A DNA stretch of 64,000 bases from Leadbetterella byssophila DSM 17132 (GTDB lineage Bacteria > Bacteroidota > Bacteroidia > Cytophagales > Spirosomataceae). Shown one piece after another: positions 8,644 to 16,372 of the stretch. The notes beneath the pieces are model-generated. The model made no database searches and had not been told where the DNA came from. It saw only the letters and a program-made list of their open reading frames with translations. The stretch is from contig NC_014655.1 of assembly GCF_000166395.1 (NCBI RefSeq), positions 2,976,001 to 3,040,000 on the forward strand. Direction: 5' to 3'. Each line of letters begins with the position of its first letter. Position 1 is the first letter of the stretch. The translations under genes and the position numbers were made by a program.

Positions 8644-9714
8644 ATGGCAATACAGACAGGTAACTTCAAAATCACACAGGTGGAGAAGAGTAGGATTCAT
8701 CAGTTGGACCCAAATAACATTGTGTTTGGCTCACTGTTTACAGATCACATGTTAGTGGCTGACTACATTAACGGCGAATGGAAGACACCGGAAATTCTTC
8801 CTTATGGTAAAATGGAGTTTACTCCGGCCCTCGCTTCTCTGCACTATGGTCAAGCGATTTTTGAAGGGATGAAGGCGTTTAAATCTGACAGTGATGAAGT
8901 CTTCATGTTTAGGCCATTAGAGAACTTCAAGCGCTTCAATATTTCTGCCGAAAGAATGAGTATGCCGGCCGTTCCGGAAGAAATCTTCATCGGAGGTCTA
9001 GAAGAGCTTCTTCGTCTGGATGCTGCTTGGGTTCCAAAAGGGGGAGATAATTCTTTGTATCTTCGTCCATTCATGTTCTCTACAGATGAATACTTAGGGG
9101 TTAGAACGTCCTTGAACTATAGATTCATGATTATCATGAGCCCTGCCGGTCCTTATTATTCTAAACCACCAAAAGTTAAAGTAGAGACAGAATACATCCG
9201 TGCCGCTCCGGGAGGTGTAGGTTATGCAAAATGTGCAGGTAACTATGCCGCCTCCTTATATCCTGCTAAATTGGCCGCTGACCAAGGATATACTCAATTG
9301 CTTTGGACAGATGCTATTGAGCATAAGTATTTTGAAGAGTCAGGTACCATGAACGTGATGTTCGTGAAGGATGGTAAAATTATTACTCCTGCAGTTAGTA
9401 CTACGATCTTGAAAGGTACTACTCGTGCAGCTCTATTGCAGATTGCAAAAGACGAAGGATATACTATCGAAGAAAGAAAAGTCTCTGTAGAAGAGATTAT
9501 AAATGGTATCAAAGATGGTTCCGTAACAGAAATCTTCGGTGTAGGGACAGCAGTAGTAGTTTCTCCTTTCTCCGCAGTAGGATACGAAGGCGTAGACCTT
9601 GAACTTCCAGAAATCACAGAGAAATCTGTTTCTCAAATCTTGAAAACTATTCTTAACAACATACGTACAGGAAAAATAGCCGATAAGTACGGATGGGTGT
9701 GGAAAGTAGCATAA
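8644..9714 (+). CDS. ilvE: Branched-chain amino acid aminotransferase
   Basis: This PLP enzyme transfers the amino group between glutamate and the 2-oxo acids of leucine, isoleucine and valine. The protein (356 residues from the ATG at 8644) shows the class IV fold: the PLP lysine is in GVGYAKCAGNYAAS (Lys at about 196), followed by the LLWTD...YFEESGTMNVMFV block and GTTRAALLQIAKDEG near the phosphate-binding region. I prefer 8644 to an upstream in-frame GTG at 8611 because the upstream residues are not family-like and overlap the promoter. It is not in the leu operon but serves the same pathway. Confidence 0.95.
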   Translation: MAIQTGNFKITQVEKSRIHQLDPNNIVFGSLFTDHMLVADYINGEWKTPEILPYGKMEFTPALASLHYGQAIFEGMKAFKSDSDEVFMFRPLENFKRFNISAERMSMPAVPEEIFIGGLEELLRLDAAWVPKGGDNSLYLRPFMFSTDEYLGVRTSLNYRFMIIMSPAGPYYSKPPKVKVETEYIRAAPGGVGYAKCAGNYAASLYPAKLAADQGYTQLLWTDAIEHKYFEESGTMNVMFVKDGKIITPAVSTTILKGTTRAALLQIAKDEGYTIEERKVSVEEIINGIKDGSVTEIFGVGTAVVVSPFSAVGYEGVDLELPEITEKSVSQILKTILNNIRTGKIADKYGWVWKVA

Positions 9715-9728
9715 AGCTTTAATATTTG

Positions 9729-9736
9729 TATCTTTG
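9729..9736 (+). promoter_or_regulatory. -7 box TATCTTTG upstream of GH9 gene
   Basis: A perfect -7 motif 44 nt before the GH9 ATG. It is immediately followed by a strong hairpin, so a transcript from here would carry that hairpin in its leader. Confidence 0.4.
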
Positions 9737-9737
9737 T

Positions 9738-9772
9738 AAGAGGTTGTCTACGTAAAGACAGCCTCTTATTTG
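9738..9772 (+). terminator. Hairpin after ilvE, terminator or 5'-leader element
   Basis: Twelve-bp stem (9738-9749 with 9756-9767, one G-U pair), loop ACGTAA, then a short T-rich tail. It can end ilvE transcription, but its position downstream of a -7 box means it could instead be a leader structure of the GH9 mRNA. Confidence 0.6.
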
Positions 9773-9780
9773 TTTATACC

Positions 9781-11529
9781 ATGAGATTATTTCTATTCAT
9801 CCTTCTAACCTCATTTTATCTACAGGCACAAACCCACTTTCGCATTAATCAGGTAGGATACCTGCAGAATGAAAACAAAGTAGCAGTAGCCTTTTCTAAA
9901 GTACCACTTACCCAAAAGGTGTATCTAGTAGATGCCCAAACAGACAAAACTGTACTGACTCCGAAAATAAAGGCGGTAACTAATGGGAATTGGGGGACAT
10001 TCGACTACTACTACGAACTGGATTTTTCGAAAATTCAAAAGATAGGTAACTACTACTTGAAGTCCGGAGATGATAAATCTACAATCTTTCCTATTGGAAC
10101 TAAACTTTACGCCGGAATTCCAGATCTCCTTCTAAGGTTTATGCGCCAACAAAGATGCGGCTATAATCCAGAACTAGATGTGTATTGTCACCAAAAGGAT
10201 GGATATAGTTTTTATGGACCAATGAAAGATACCACCTTTGTAGACGTCAGCGGAGGTTGGCATGACGCAGGAGATCAATTGAAATACCTTATAACATCAA
10301 GCTATGCTACAGCGCATATGCTTAAAACCTATGAACTTTATCCTAATAAGTTTGAAGATAAAGTAGATGCCTTAGGTAAACCTGGCGCAAATGGTATACC
10401 TGATATTTTAGACGAAGCAAAATGGGGATTGGATTGGTTACTTAAAGTACACCCGGATCCTAAAAGCCTCGTACATCAAATAGCTGACGATAGAGACCAC
10501 GCTGGATATAAAATGCCAGATAATGACAATTCAGATTACGGTTGGGGGGCAAACTCTTACAGACCAGCCTATTTTGCCACTGGTGAACCTCAAGGTTTAG
10601 GCAAGTTCATGTCTTCAGCTACGGGAGTTTCTAATCTTGCGGGAAGATGCGCTGCTGCTTTTGCATTAGGGGCAAAACTGTGGAAATATGATGCTGAATT
10701 TGCAGCTAGATGTGCGGAAGCGGCTAAAACCGTATATGCTTTAGGCAAAGAAAAACCGGGCTACCAACAAGGAAATTCAGTTAAAGCACCATATCGCTAC
10801 AATGAAAGCACTTGGTATGACGATATGGAATGGGGGGCTGCAGAACTTTATCGTTTGACGGGAGATAAATCCTACTTAGATGATGCAAAAGAATTCGCCC
10901 TAAAAAGTAATACCGAAGATTCCTGGACGGTAAAAGATACTACAGATCATTACCGTCTATATCCTTTCTTGAATTTTGGACATTTTGTTTTACACGAGTT
11001 AGTGGATAAGGATTTTCAAAAGAAATTAGAATCCTACTATGAAGAAGGTATCCGATATACTTTAAACAGAGCGAATAGAAATCCATTTAAGGTGGGAGTT
11101 CCTTTCCTTTGGTGTTCAAATAACTTTCTATCCAGTTTAGCAGGCCAGTTGATTCTGTTTGAGAAAATGACAGGATCAAAAAAATACAATGAGTACTTAT
11201 TACTCCAAAGGGACTGGCTGCTGGGAAGGAACCCTTGGGGAACATCCATGTACTCCGGAATTCCGGAAAATGGAGAGTTTCCTAGAGAAGTTCATACCAG
11301 CTTATACGCCTTGAAGAAATTAGAAGTTCCCGGCGGCCTGGTAGACGGACCAGTTTATGCTTCGATCTATAATAATTTGATTGGAATTCATCTTCTGCAT
11401 CCTGATGAATTTGCAGAATTCCAAAACAACCACGTGGTTTATCACGATGACTTAGGAGATTACAGTACAAATGAGCCCACCATGGATGGAACCGCAGGGT
11501 CCTTGCTCATGATGGCACATTTCCTTTAA
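9781..11529 (+). CDS. Glycoside hydrolase family 9 (endoglucanase/cellulase type) with N-terminal Ig-like domain
   Basis: A secreted enzyme predicted to hydrolyse beta-1,4-glucans or related polymers. Signal peptide 1-17 (MRLFLFILLTSFYLQAQ). Residues ~18-105 form the CelD-type Ig-like domain (RINQVGYLQNENKVAVAF). The (alpha/alpha)6 catalytic domain follows: GGWHDAGDQ at about 158-166 gives the base/nucleophile aspartates, REVHTS and the C-terminal DLGDYSTNEPTMDG (Glu at about 564) gives the acid. At 582 residues it is a complete single-module GH9 with no carbohydrate-binding module. No SusC/SusD pair is nearby. Confidence 0.92.
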   Translation: MRLFLFILLTSFYLQAQTHFRINQVGYLQNENKVAVAFSKVPLTQKVYLVDAQTDKTVLTPKIKAVTNGNWGTFDYYYELDFSKIQKIGNYYLKSGDDKSTIFPIGTKLYAGIPDLLLRFMRQQRCGYNPELDVYCHQKDGYSFYGPMKDTTFVDVSGGWHDAGDQLKYLITSSYATAHMLKTYELYPNKFEDKVDALGKPGANGIPDILDEAKWGLDWLLKVHPDPKSLVHQIADDRDHAGYKMPDNDNSDYGWGANSYRPAYFATGEPQGLGKFMSSATGVSNLAGRCAAAFALGAKLWKYDAEFAARCAEAAKTVYALGKEKPGYQQGNSVKAPYRYNESTWYDDMEWGAAELYRLTGDKSYLDDAKEFALKSNTEDSWTVKDTTDHYRLYPFLNFGHFVLHELVDKDFQKKLESYYEEGIRYTLNRANRNPFKVGVPFLWCSNNFLSSLAGQLILFEKMTGSKKYNEYLLLQRDWLLGRNPWGTSMYSGIPENGEFPREVHTSLYALKKLEVPGGLVDGPVYASIYNNLIGIHLLHPDEFAEFQNNHVVYHDDLGDYSTNEPTMDGTAGSLLMMAHFL

Positions 11530-11597
11530 AATTGAGTATACGGTACAATATTTAAACAACTAATAGGAAGTAGCCAAGAGCATACTTTCACTTAGAC

Positions 11598-11605
11598 TAT
11601 CTTTG
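11598..11605 (+). promoter_or_regulatory. -7 box TATCTTTG abutting the nrnA-like start
   Basis: A perfect TAnnTTTG ends 3 nt before ATG 11609; the in-frame TTG at 11603 lies inside the box and is therefore not the start. Predicts a leaderless mRNA. Confidence 0.5.
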
Positions 11606-11608
11606 TAT

Positions 11609-12649
11609 ATGGAAGAACATCTGTTTTTTACCCATAAGGCGGAGGAAAAAGAAAGCTTTCTTCAGCGTCTTTCAGGTTATCCATCCATTGTAATCACTTT
11701 CCATCAAAATCCGGATGGTGATGCTTATGGATCCTCTTTAGGATTGAAGTTTTATCTGGAAAGTAAGGGTAAGAGTAATGTTACCTTAATAAGTCCCACG
11801 GAACCGGCAGAGTACTTGAAATGGATGCCTGGCGCCTCAGAGGTTAAGGTATGGGATGAGAGTCATAGAGAAATAGTGGAAGAAGCAGATATCATTTTTT
11901 GCTTGGATTTCTCTTCCGGCTCCCGACTAAAAGAGATGAAAGATACCGTAATTCAAGCAAAAGCTTTGAAGATAGTGGTAGATCATCATGAACAGCCTGA
12001 ATCCTTTGGGGACTTGTATTATTGGGATGTTAAGGCTTCATCGACCTGTGAGTTGATCTTTAGGTGGATCAAGGACATGGAACCTGAAGCAAGCATCACG
12101 AAAGAGGCGGCGATTTGTCTGTACACTGGCCTATTAACAGATACTGGTTCATTCAGATTTGACGCTACTACCCCTGCAGTACATAGGATAGCTGCAGAAT
12201 TATTAGAACGAGGTGTGGTGCCGGCTAAAGTTCATAGAAGTTTATTTGACAATAATCCTCTTGAAAAGCTAAAATTCTTAGGATTTGTGTTAGGTGAAAA
12301 GTTGAACTACCTGCCGGAATATAGAGTAGCATATATGGCGATTTCAGAGGAAGAATTAAAACGTTATAATTCCCGCAATGGAGATACAGAAGGGTTAGTA
12401 AATCAAGGCTTAAGTATAGCTAACTCCGTGATGTCTGTATTATTTACAGAAAAAGAAGGTCAGATTAGGATTTCGTTTCGCTCAGTTGGAGACTTTTCCG
12501 TAGCAGACTTTGCTAGAGCTCATTTTGATGGGGGAGGGCATAAAAATGCCTCAGGGGGGAGATCTCAATTATCTTTGAATGAAACTGTTGAAAAATTCCT
12601 AACTTTGCTGCCCAACATAAAAGCGGAGCTGCTTAGTCAGCCTTCTTAA
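11609..12649 (+). CDS. nrnA: DHH-family phosphoesterase, NrnA-like oligoribonuclease / pAp phosphatase
   Basis: DHH/DHHA1 enzymes of this type degrade short oligoribonucleotides and dephosphorylate 3'-phosphoadenosine 5'-phosphate. The 346-residue protein has the metal motifs NPDGDAYGSSLG (about 34-45), FCLDFSSG, VVDHHEQP (DHH at about 125-127) and TGLLTDTGSFRF, with the C-terminal DHHA1 motif FDGGGHKNASGG at about 304-315. Length fits NrnA. A TTG six bases upstream is in frame but overlaps the promoter, so ATG 11609 is chosen. The two FKBP genes follow 30 bp downstream and may share the transcript. Confidence 0.88.
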   Translation: MEEHLFFTHKAEEKESFLQRLSGYPSIVITFHQNPDGDAYGSSLGLKFYLESKGKSNVTLISPTEPAEYLKWMPGASEVKVWDESHREIVEEADIIFCLDFSSGSRLKEMKDTVIQAKALKIVVDHHEQPESFGDLYYWDVKASSTCELIFRWIKDMEPEASITKEAAICLYTGLLTDTGSFRFDATTPAVHRIAAELLERGVVPAKVHRSLFDNNPLEKLKFLGFVLGEKLNYLPEYRVAYMAISEEELKRYNSRNGDTEGLVNQGLSIANSVMSVLFTEKEGQIRISFRSVGDFSVADFARAHFDGGGHKNASGGRSQLSLNETVEKFLTLLPNIKAELLSQPS

Positions 12650-12679
12650 TCAATTGCGTAATTATAATTAAAGAAACGA

Positions 12680-13516
12680 ATGAAATTAAAACTCTCAGCC
12701 CTTGTACTCTTAACCGCAGGTATTATCTCTTGTAATGAGCATAAGGTAACTACTACCCCTGACGGTGACCGTCTTCAGATTCATGAGAAGGGAACCTCAG
12801 GAAAATTTGCTAAAGACGGTGATATCATCAATTTCGACTTGGTGATCAAAACTGCGAAAGACTCTGTGATTAAGAGTTCTTACGAAGACGGAAATCCTTT
12901 TAATGTTCCTATTCAGAAAGGTTTCTTTAAAGGATCATTTGAAAATGCACTTTACCACATAGGTGAAGGAGATAGTACTACCGTTCTTGTAAGTGCTGAT
13001 ACTTTATTTAAAATGATGGGACAACCTGTTCCTTTGGAGATTGGAACCGGTACAGATCTAAGATTCATCGTAAAGATGCATAAGATCCAGTCTCAAGAAG
13101 ATTTTCAAAAAGAGCTAGCAGAGAAAAAGGCTCAAGAGCCTAAGATAATTCAAGAGTACGTTGACAAGAACATGAAAGGTGCTCTTAAAGAAGGAGAAAT
13201 ATATCACTTACAAACTGTTGCCGGTTCCGGAGATTTAGTGAAGGATGGTGACGAAGTAAAAGTGAAGTATGTAGGAAAATTTGTAGACGGTAAAATCTTC
13301 GATCAATCTCAAGGAGATGCTACTCTGGATTTACAAGTTGGTGCCGGCCGTGTAATACCAGGATGGGAAATTGCGTTAAAAACTATGCGTAAAGGTGGAA
13401 AGAGCGTAGTGATCATCCCTTCTGAACTTGCTTACGGTGAAAGAGGTGCCGGTCCTATCGCTCCTAACAGTCCTCTCGTTTTTGAGATGGAAGTGGTAGA
13501 TGTAATAAAAAAGTAA
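12680..13516 (+). CDS. FKBP-type peptidyl-prolyl isomerase lipoprotein with two FKBP-like domains
   Basis: A 278-residue envelope protein predicted to catalyse proline isomerisation during folding of exported proteins. The signal ends in a lipobox GIISC (Cys ~18). Residues ~35-135 form a degenerate FKBP-like domain (DGDIINFDLVIKTAKDSVI), and residues ~185-277 form a canonical one with VKVKYVGKFVDGKIFDQS, VIPGWEIALKTMRKGGKS and PSELAYGERGAGPIAPNSPL. It resembles the gliding-associated lipoprotein GldI family in arrangement, but that equivalence is inference. The next gene, a paralogue, starts 4 bp downstream. Confidence 0.85.
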   Translation: MKLKLSALVLLTAGIISCNEHKVTTTPDGDRLQIHEKGTSGKFAKDGDIINFDLVIKTAKDSVIKSSYEDGNPFNVPIQKGFFKGSFENALYHIGEGDSTTVLVSADTLFKMMGQPVPLEIGTGTDLRFIVKMHKIQSQEDFQKELAEKKAQEPKIIQEYVDKNMKGALKEGEIYHLQTVAGSGDLVKDGDEVKVKYVGKFVDGKIFDQSQGDATLDLQVGAGRVIPGWEIALKTMRKGGKSVVIIPSELAYGERGAGPIAPNSPLVFEMEVVDVIKK

Positions 13517-13520
13517 AGTA

Positions 13521-14396
13521 ATGATAAGAAAAAGTTTATTTGTAATTGTTGCGGCGTTTGGTCTTACTTCTTGTTTGAATGAACCTAAGGAATCTGATAT
13601 CACAATCCTAGGTAGAGAACAAGAGAAAATTATGGATGAGTATGTGGCAGCAAATAACTTGACAGGACGTAAAGAAGCTCTTTATGACTTTTATGGCAAC
13701 TACTATCCGGTATTTACCATGATAGAAACAAAAGGGGATACCATTACAAAGTACGACAAAAATCAAGCTATCTGGATAGCGTACACCATTAAGACTCTTG
13801 ATAATAGAGTTGTGGAAACGGTAAAACAAGAAGATTCCGTTTTCGTGTATGCAGGTGGATATGCTAATAAGATTTTAGGTTTATCTGTGGCCTCTACTAA
13901 CTTCTTAGGAAATGGAGGAAAAGGCAGTTTCATTTTGCCAAGTACTTTGGGATACGGTGGAAATCCTCCTGGAGGAGTCGAATACAATGCCCTCCTAAAA
14001 GTTGACGTTCAAGTTGTGAATCGCCTTTCTGAAGCGGACCAATTAAACTTTTTTATCAAGAAGAATAAAATTAATATCACCCAAAGTACTGAAACAGGTT
14101 TATTAGTAGCAAAAACCAAGGAAACTACTGACTCTTTAGCGGTAGGACCTAGTGTTACTGTTAAATACGTAGGTAAGTTTCCTTCAGGTGTAGTGTTTGA
14201 TAAGAGTGAAACAGGAGCAACTTTCCAATTATCCGGAGTAGTGCCAGGTTTCTCTGAAGCTATCAAATTAATGCGAAGAGGAGAGAAGGTTACCGCTTTC
14301 TTACCTTCAGCCTTAGGTTATAAAGAAACGGGTTATATGAGTATTCCGGGCTATATGCCGCTAATATTTGAGATTGAATTAGTACAGCATAAGTAA
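13521..14396 (+). CDS. FKBP-type peptidyl-prolyl isomerase lipoprotein, second copy
   Basis: A 291-residue paralogue of the preceding gene with the same architecture: lipobox LTSC (Cys ~18), an N-terminal FKBP-like domain (about 70-165; AIWIAYTIKTLDNRVVET ... LPSTLGYGGNPPGGV) and a C-terminal one (about 200-291; VTVKYVGKFPSGVVFDKS ... LPSALGYKETGYMSIPGY). Here the active-site aromatic residues of the C-terminal domain are less conserved than in the first copy, so one domain of each pair may be chaperone-like only. It is separated from the upstream copy by 4 bp and is followed by a strong terminator, then the group II intron. Confidence 0.8.
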   Translation: MIRKSLFVIVAAFGLTSCLNEPKESDITILGREQEKIMDEYVAANNLTGRKEALYDFYGNYYPVFTMIETKGDTITKYDKNQAIWIAYTIKTLDNRVVETVKQEDSVFVYAGGYANKILGLSVASTNFLGNGGKGSFILPSTLGYGGNPPGGVEYNALLKVDVQVVNRLSEADQLNFFIKKNKINITQSTETGLLVAKTKETTDSLAVGPSVTVKYVGKFPSGVVFDKSETGATFQLSGVVPGFSEAIKLMRRGEKVTAFLPSALGYKETGYMSIPGYMPLIFEIELVQHK

Positions 14397-14400
14397 ATGA

Positions 14401-14433
14401 AAAGGCCCGATTTTTACATCGGGCCTTTATTTT
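14401..14433. terminator. Terminator hairpin that is the group IIC intron target
   Basis: Arms AAAGGCCCGA (14401-14410) and TCGGGCCTTT (14419-14428) with an 8-nt loop, then ATTTT. It ends the FKBP operon and, before intron insertion, would also have been just beyond the leuB stop codon. Confidence 0.9.
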
Positions 14434-15018
14434 GTGTGCCCAGCATGTGCAATAACTCTAGGGTGTAAGTCCCGAACACGCCTTTGCAGTGGGAAGTGTT
14501 AGCTTAGGACAAGGGTGTCCACCGTGAGGTGGAATCTGAAGGAAGTTTGAGGCAAAACCTCGATCCGACGAACAGAAACTACATACAAGGCCGCAAGTGT
14601 TGGGTGAGGCTGCAAAACAAGCCGAAGCCCTAAACTGTACGGAAACACTATGGTAAATGTAGCGGATATATGAGGTGAAAGTTATTGTTCTTACCTGGGG
14701 AGATCTGACTAAACTCTGTCAAAGGTATACGCGAATGCCCGCGAAGAAACATATAGCAGAATAATAATGCTAGTATGCTTTAGTCAGAAGTCAGCAGAGG
14801 ACATAGTACCCTGCTTCTCTACTTTATACAGGGGAAGGTCTGAATGTTAGAATGGCAAAGGAACCATGAAGTTTATGACGAAGTGTTAAAAGCCGAACCA
14901 CATAAGAGAACTGCTTGCATGAGGGTAGGTCGGAAACTGATAGTAAAATGCAAGAGGAGCTTAGCTGAGTCGTGCAACGAAGTGGACACAATGCCTGAGG
15001 TTTTTTTTTAGTAATACT
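14434..15018 (+). ncRNA. Group II intron domains I-III and start of IV (no ORF)
   Basis: This 585-nt stretch without a gene is the 5' ribozyme part of the intron. It begins GTGTGCCCAGC and contains the GGGTGTAAGTCCCGAACACG hairpin region near 14460-14480 and several G-rich paired segments. Individual domain limits cannot be set reliably without folding. Confidence 0.75.
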
Positions 15019-16293
15019 ATGTTGGAAGAGATATTACACATCCGAAATGTCAAACACGCAGTTGATCGTGTCATCTCTAATGGAGGTGCTAGCGGAGTTG
15101 ATGGTATGCAGATCGATAATCTTCGTGACTACCTTAACACGCACTGGCAATCCCTGCGATCGGATATTCTCTCTGGCACTTACCGCCCACAAGCTGTTCG
15201 GAAAGTAGAGATTCCCAAAGCAAGTGGCGGCAAGCGTATGCTGGGTATCCCAACGGTCATCGACCGTGTTATTCAGCAAAGCATTTCCCAATGGCTTGGG
15301 TTAAAGTATGAGGGTGATTTTCACGATAACAGCTACGGCTTCCGTCCGAATCGTAATGCTCATCAGGCCGTCATTAAAGCGCAAGAGTATCTGAACTTGG
15401 GCTACACGTGGGTCGTTGAACTTGATTTGGAACAATTCTTCGATCAAGTGAACCACGACATACTGATGCATCTTTTGAGCAAGAAGATTACGGATCGTCG
15501 AGTCCTAGCGCTGATCGGGAAATACCTTCGTTGTGGGATTATGGATCATGGTCTTGAACAAAAGCGAACCAAGGGCACACCACAGGGCAGTCCTTTAAGT
15601 CCACTTTTGTCAAACATCATCCTGAACGAACTGGATACGGAACTCAGCTCCCGTGGACATCGATTTGTACGTTATGCGGATGACTGTAGTATCTACGCGA
15701 AGAGCAATAAATCCGCCACTCGTATTATGCGCAACATCACCAGTTACATCGAATCTACACTAAAACTGAAAGTGAACCGTGAAAAGAGTAAGGTAAGCAA
15801 ACCTTCCCAAAGTAGTTTACTCGGCTTTAGTTTCTTCAAAACTCAAGGAGATTGGCAGATTCGTATCTCTGCAAAGAGTATCGAACGAATCCGAGAGAAG
15901 TTACGTCAAAATACTCGACGTAATACAGCTACTCCTATGCATGAGCGACTGACTAAACTACGGCAAATTATTCACGGCTGGGTGGATTACTTTCGTATAG
16001 CAACGAATAAGAAGGTGATGGTAACACTAGATGAACTAGTGCGAAGACGCTTGCGTGTTCTGCTTTGGAAGCAATGGAAGACCGCAGGTAATCGAATTCG
16101 GAACTTAATGAAACTGGGAGCCAAACGCTGGCTTGCCTACCAACATGCGAACACCCGTAAATCCTATACTCGGACAGGGACAAGCCCTATCGTTCAAACA
16201 ACGCTAACAAACTCATACTTTACTAAATTAGGTTACGAAGGATTTGCAGACTACTATTACTGGAGAACAACGCATCAAACGACGTTATTCTAA
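15019..16293 (+). CDS. ltrA: Group II intron reverse transcriptase/maturase (class C, no endonuclease domain)
   Basis: The intron-encoded protein assists splicing and reverse-transcribes the intron into DNA during mobility. The 424 residues contain the RT blocks KVEIPKASGGKRMLGIPTV, SYGFRPNRNAHQAV, ELDLEQFFDQVNHDIL, GTPQGSPLSPLLSNI and the active site FVRYADDC (YADD at about 219-222), then a maturase X domain with GWVDYFRIA at about 316-324. It ends soon after with no C-terminal HNH endonuclease, as expected for class C. The frame is intact. It is higher in G+C and in CGT/CGC arginine codons than the neighbours, consistent with transfer. Confidence 0.95.
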   Translation: MLEEILHIRNVKHAVDRVISNGGASGVDGMQIDNLRDYLNTHWQSLRSDILSGTYRPQAVRKVEIPKASGGKRMLGIPTVIDRVIQQSISQWLGLKYEGDFHDNSYGFRPNRNAHQAVIKAQEYLNLGYTWVVELDLEQFFDQVNHDILMHLLSKKITDRRVLALIGKYLRCGIMDHGLEQKRTKGTPQGSPLSPLLSNIILNELDTELSSRGHRFVRYADDCSIYAKSNKSATRIMRNITSYIESTLKLKVNREKSKVSKPSQSSLLGFSFFKTQGDWQIRISAKSIERIREKLRQNTRRNTATPMHERLTKLRQIIHGWVDYFRIATNKKVMVTLDELVRRRLRVLLWKQWKTAGNRIRNLMKLGAKRWLAYQHANTRKSYTRTGTSPIVQTTLTNSYFTKLGYEGFADYYYWRTTHQTTLF

Positions 16294-16296
16294 CAA

Positions 16297-16329
16297 ACCG
16301 CCTTGGTACGGATCCGTATGCCGGGTGGT
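16297..16329 (+). ncRNA. Group IIC intron domain V
   Basis: The strand ACCGCCTTGGTACG pairs with CGTATGCCGGGTGGT around a GATC loop, with a two-base bulge on the 3' strand. The lower helix carries a CGC triad, the class C variant of the usual AGC catalytic triad. Confidence 0.8.
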
Positions 16330-16340
16330 GTGAGAGGACA

Positions 16341-16361
16341 GATAGGGAAATAATCCCTATC
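16341..16361 (+). ncRNA. Group IIC intron domain VI-like hairpin
   Basis: Perfect 7-bp stem GATAGGG/CCCTATC with loop AAATAAT, 12 nt from the inferred 3' splice site. Confidence 0.65.
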
Positions 16362-16372
16362 TTCCTACTCGA

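Noticed and set aside
9781-11529. Polysaccharide utilisation locus around the GH9 gene
   Set aside because: No SusC/SusD pair, no regulator and no clustered glycosidases; GH9, GH16 and GH2 genes are far apart.
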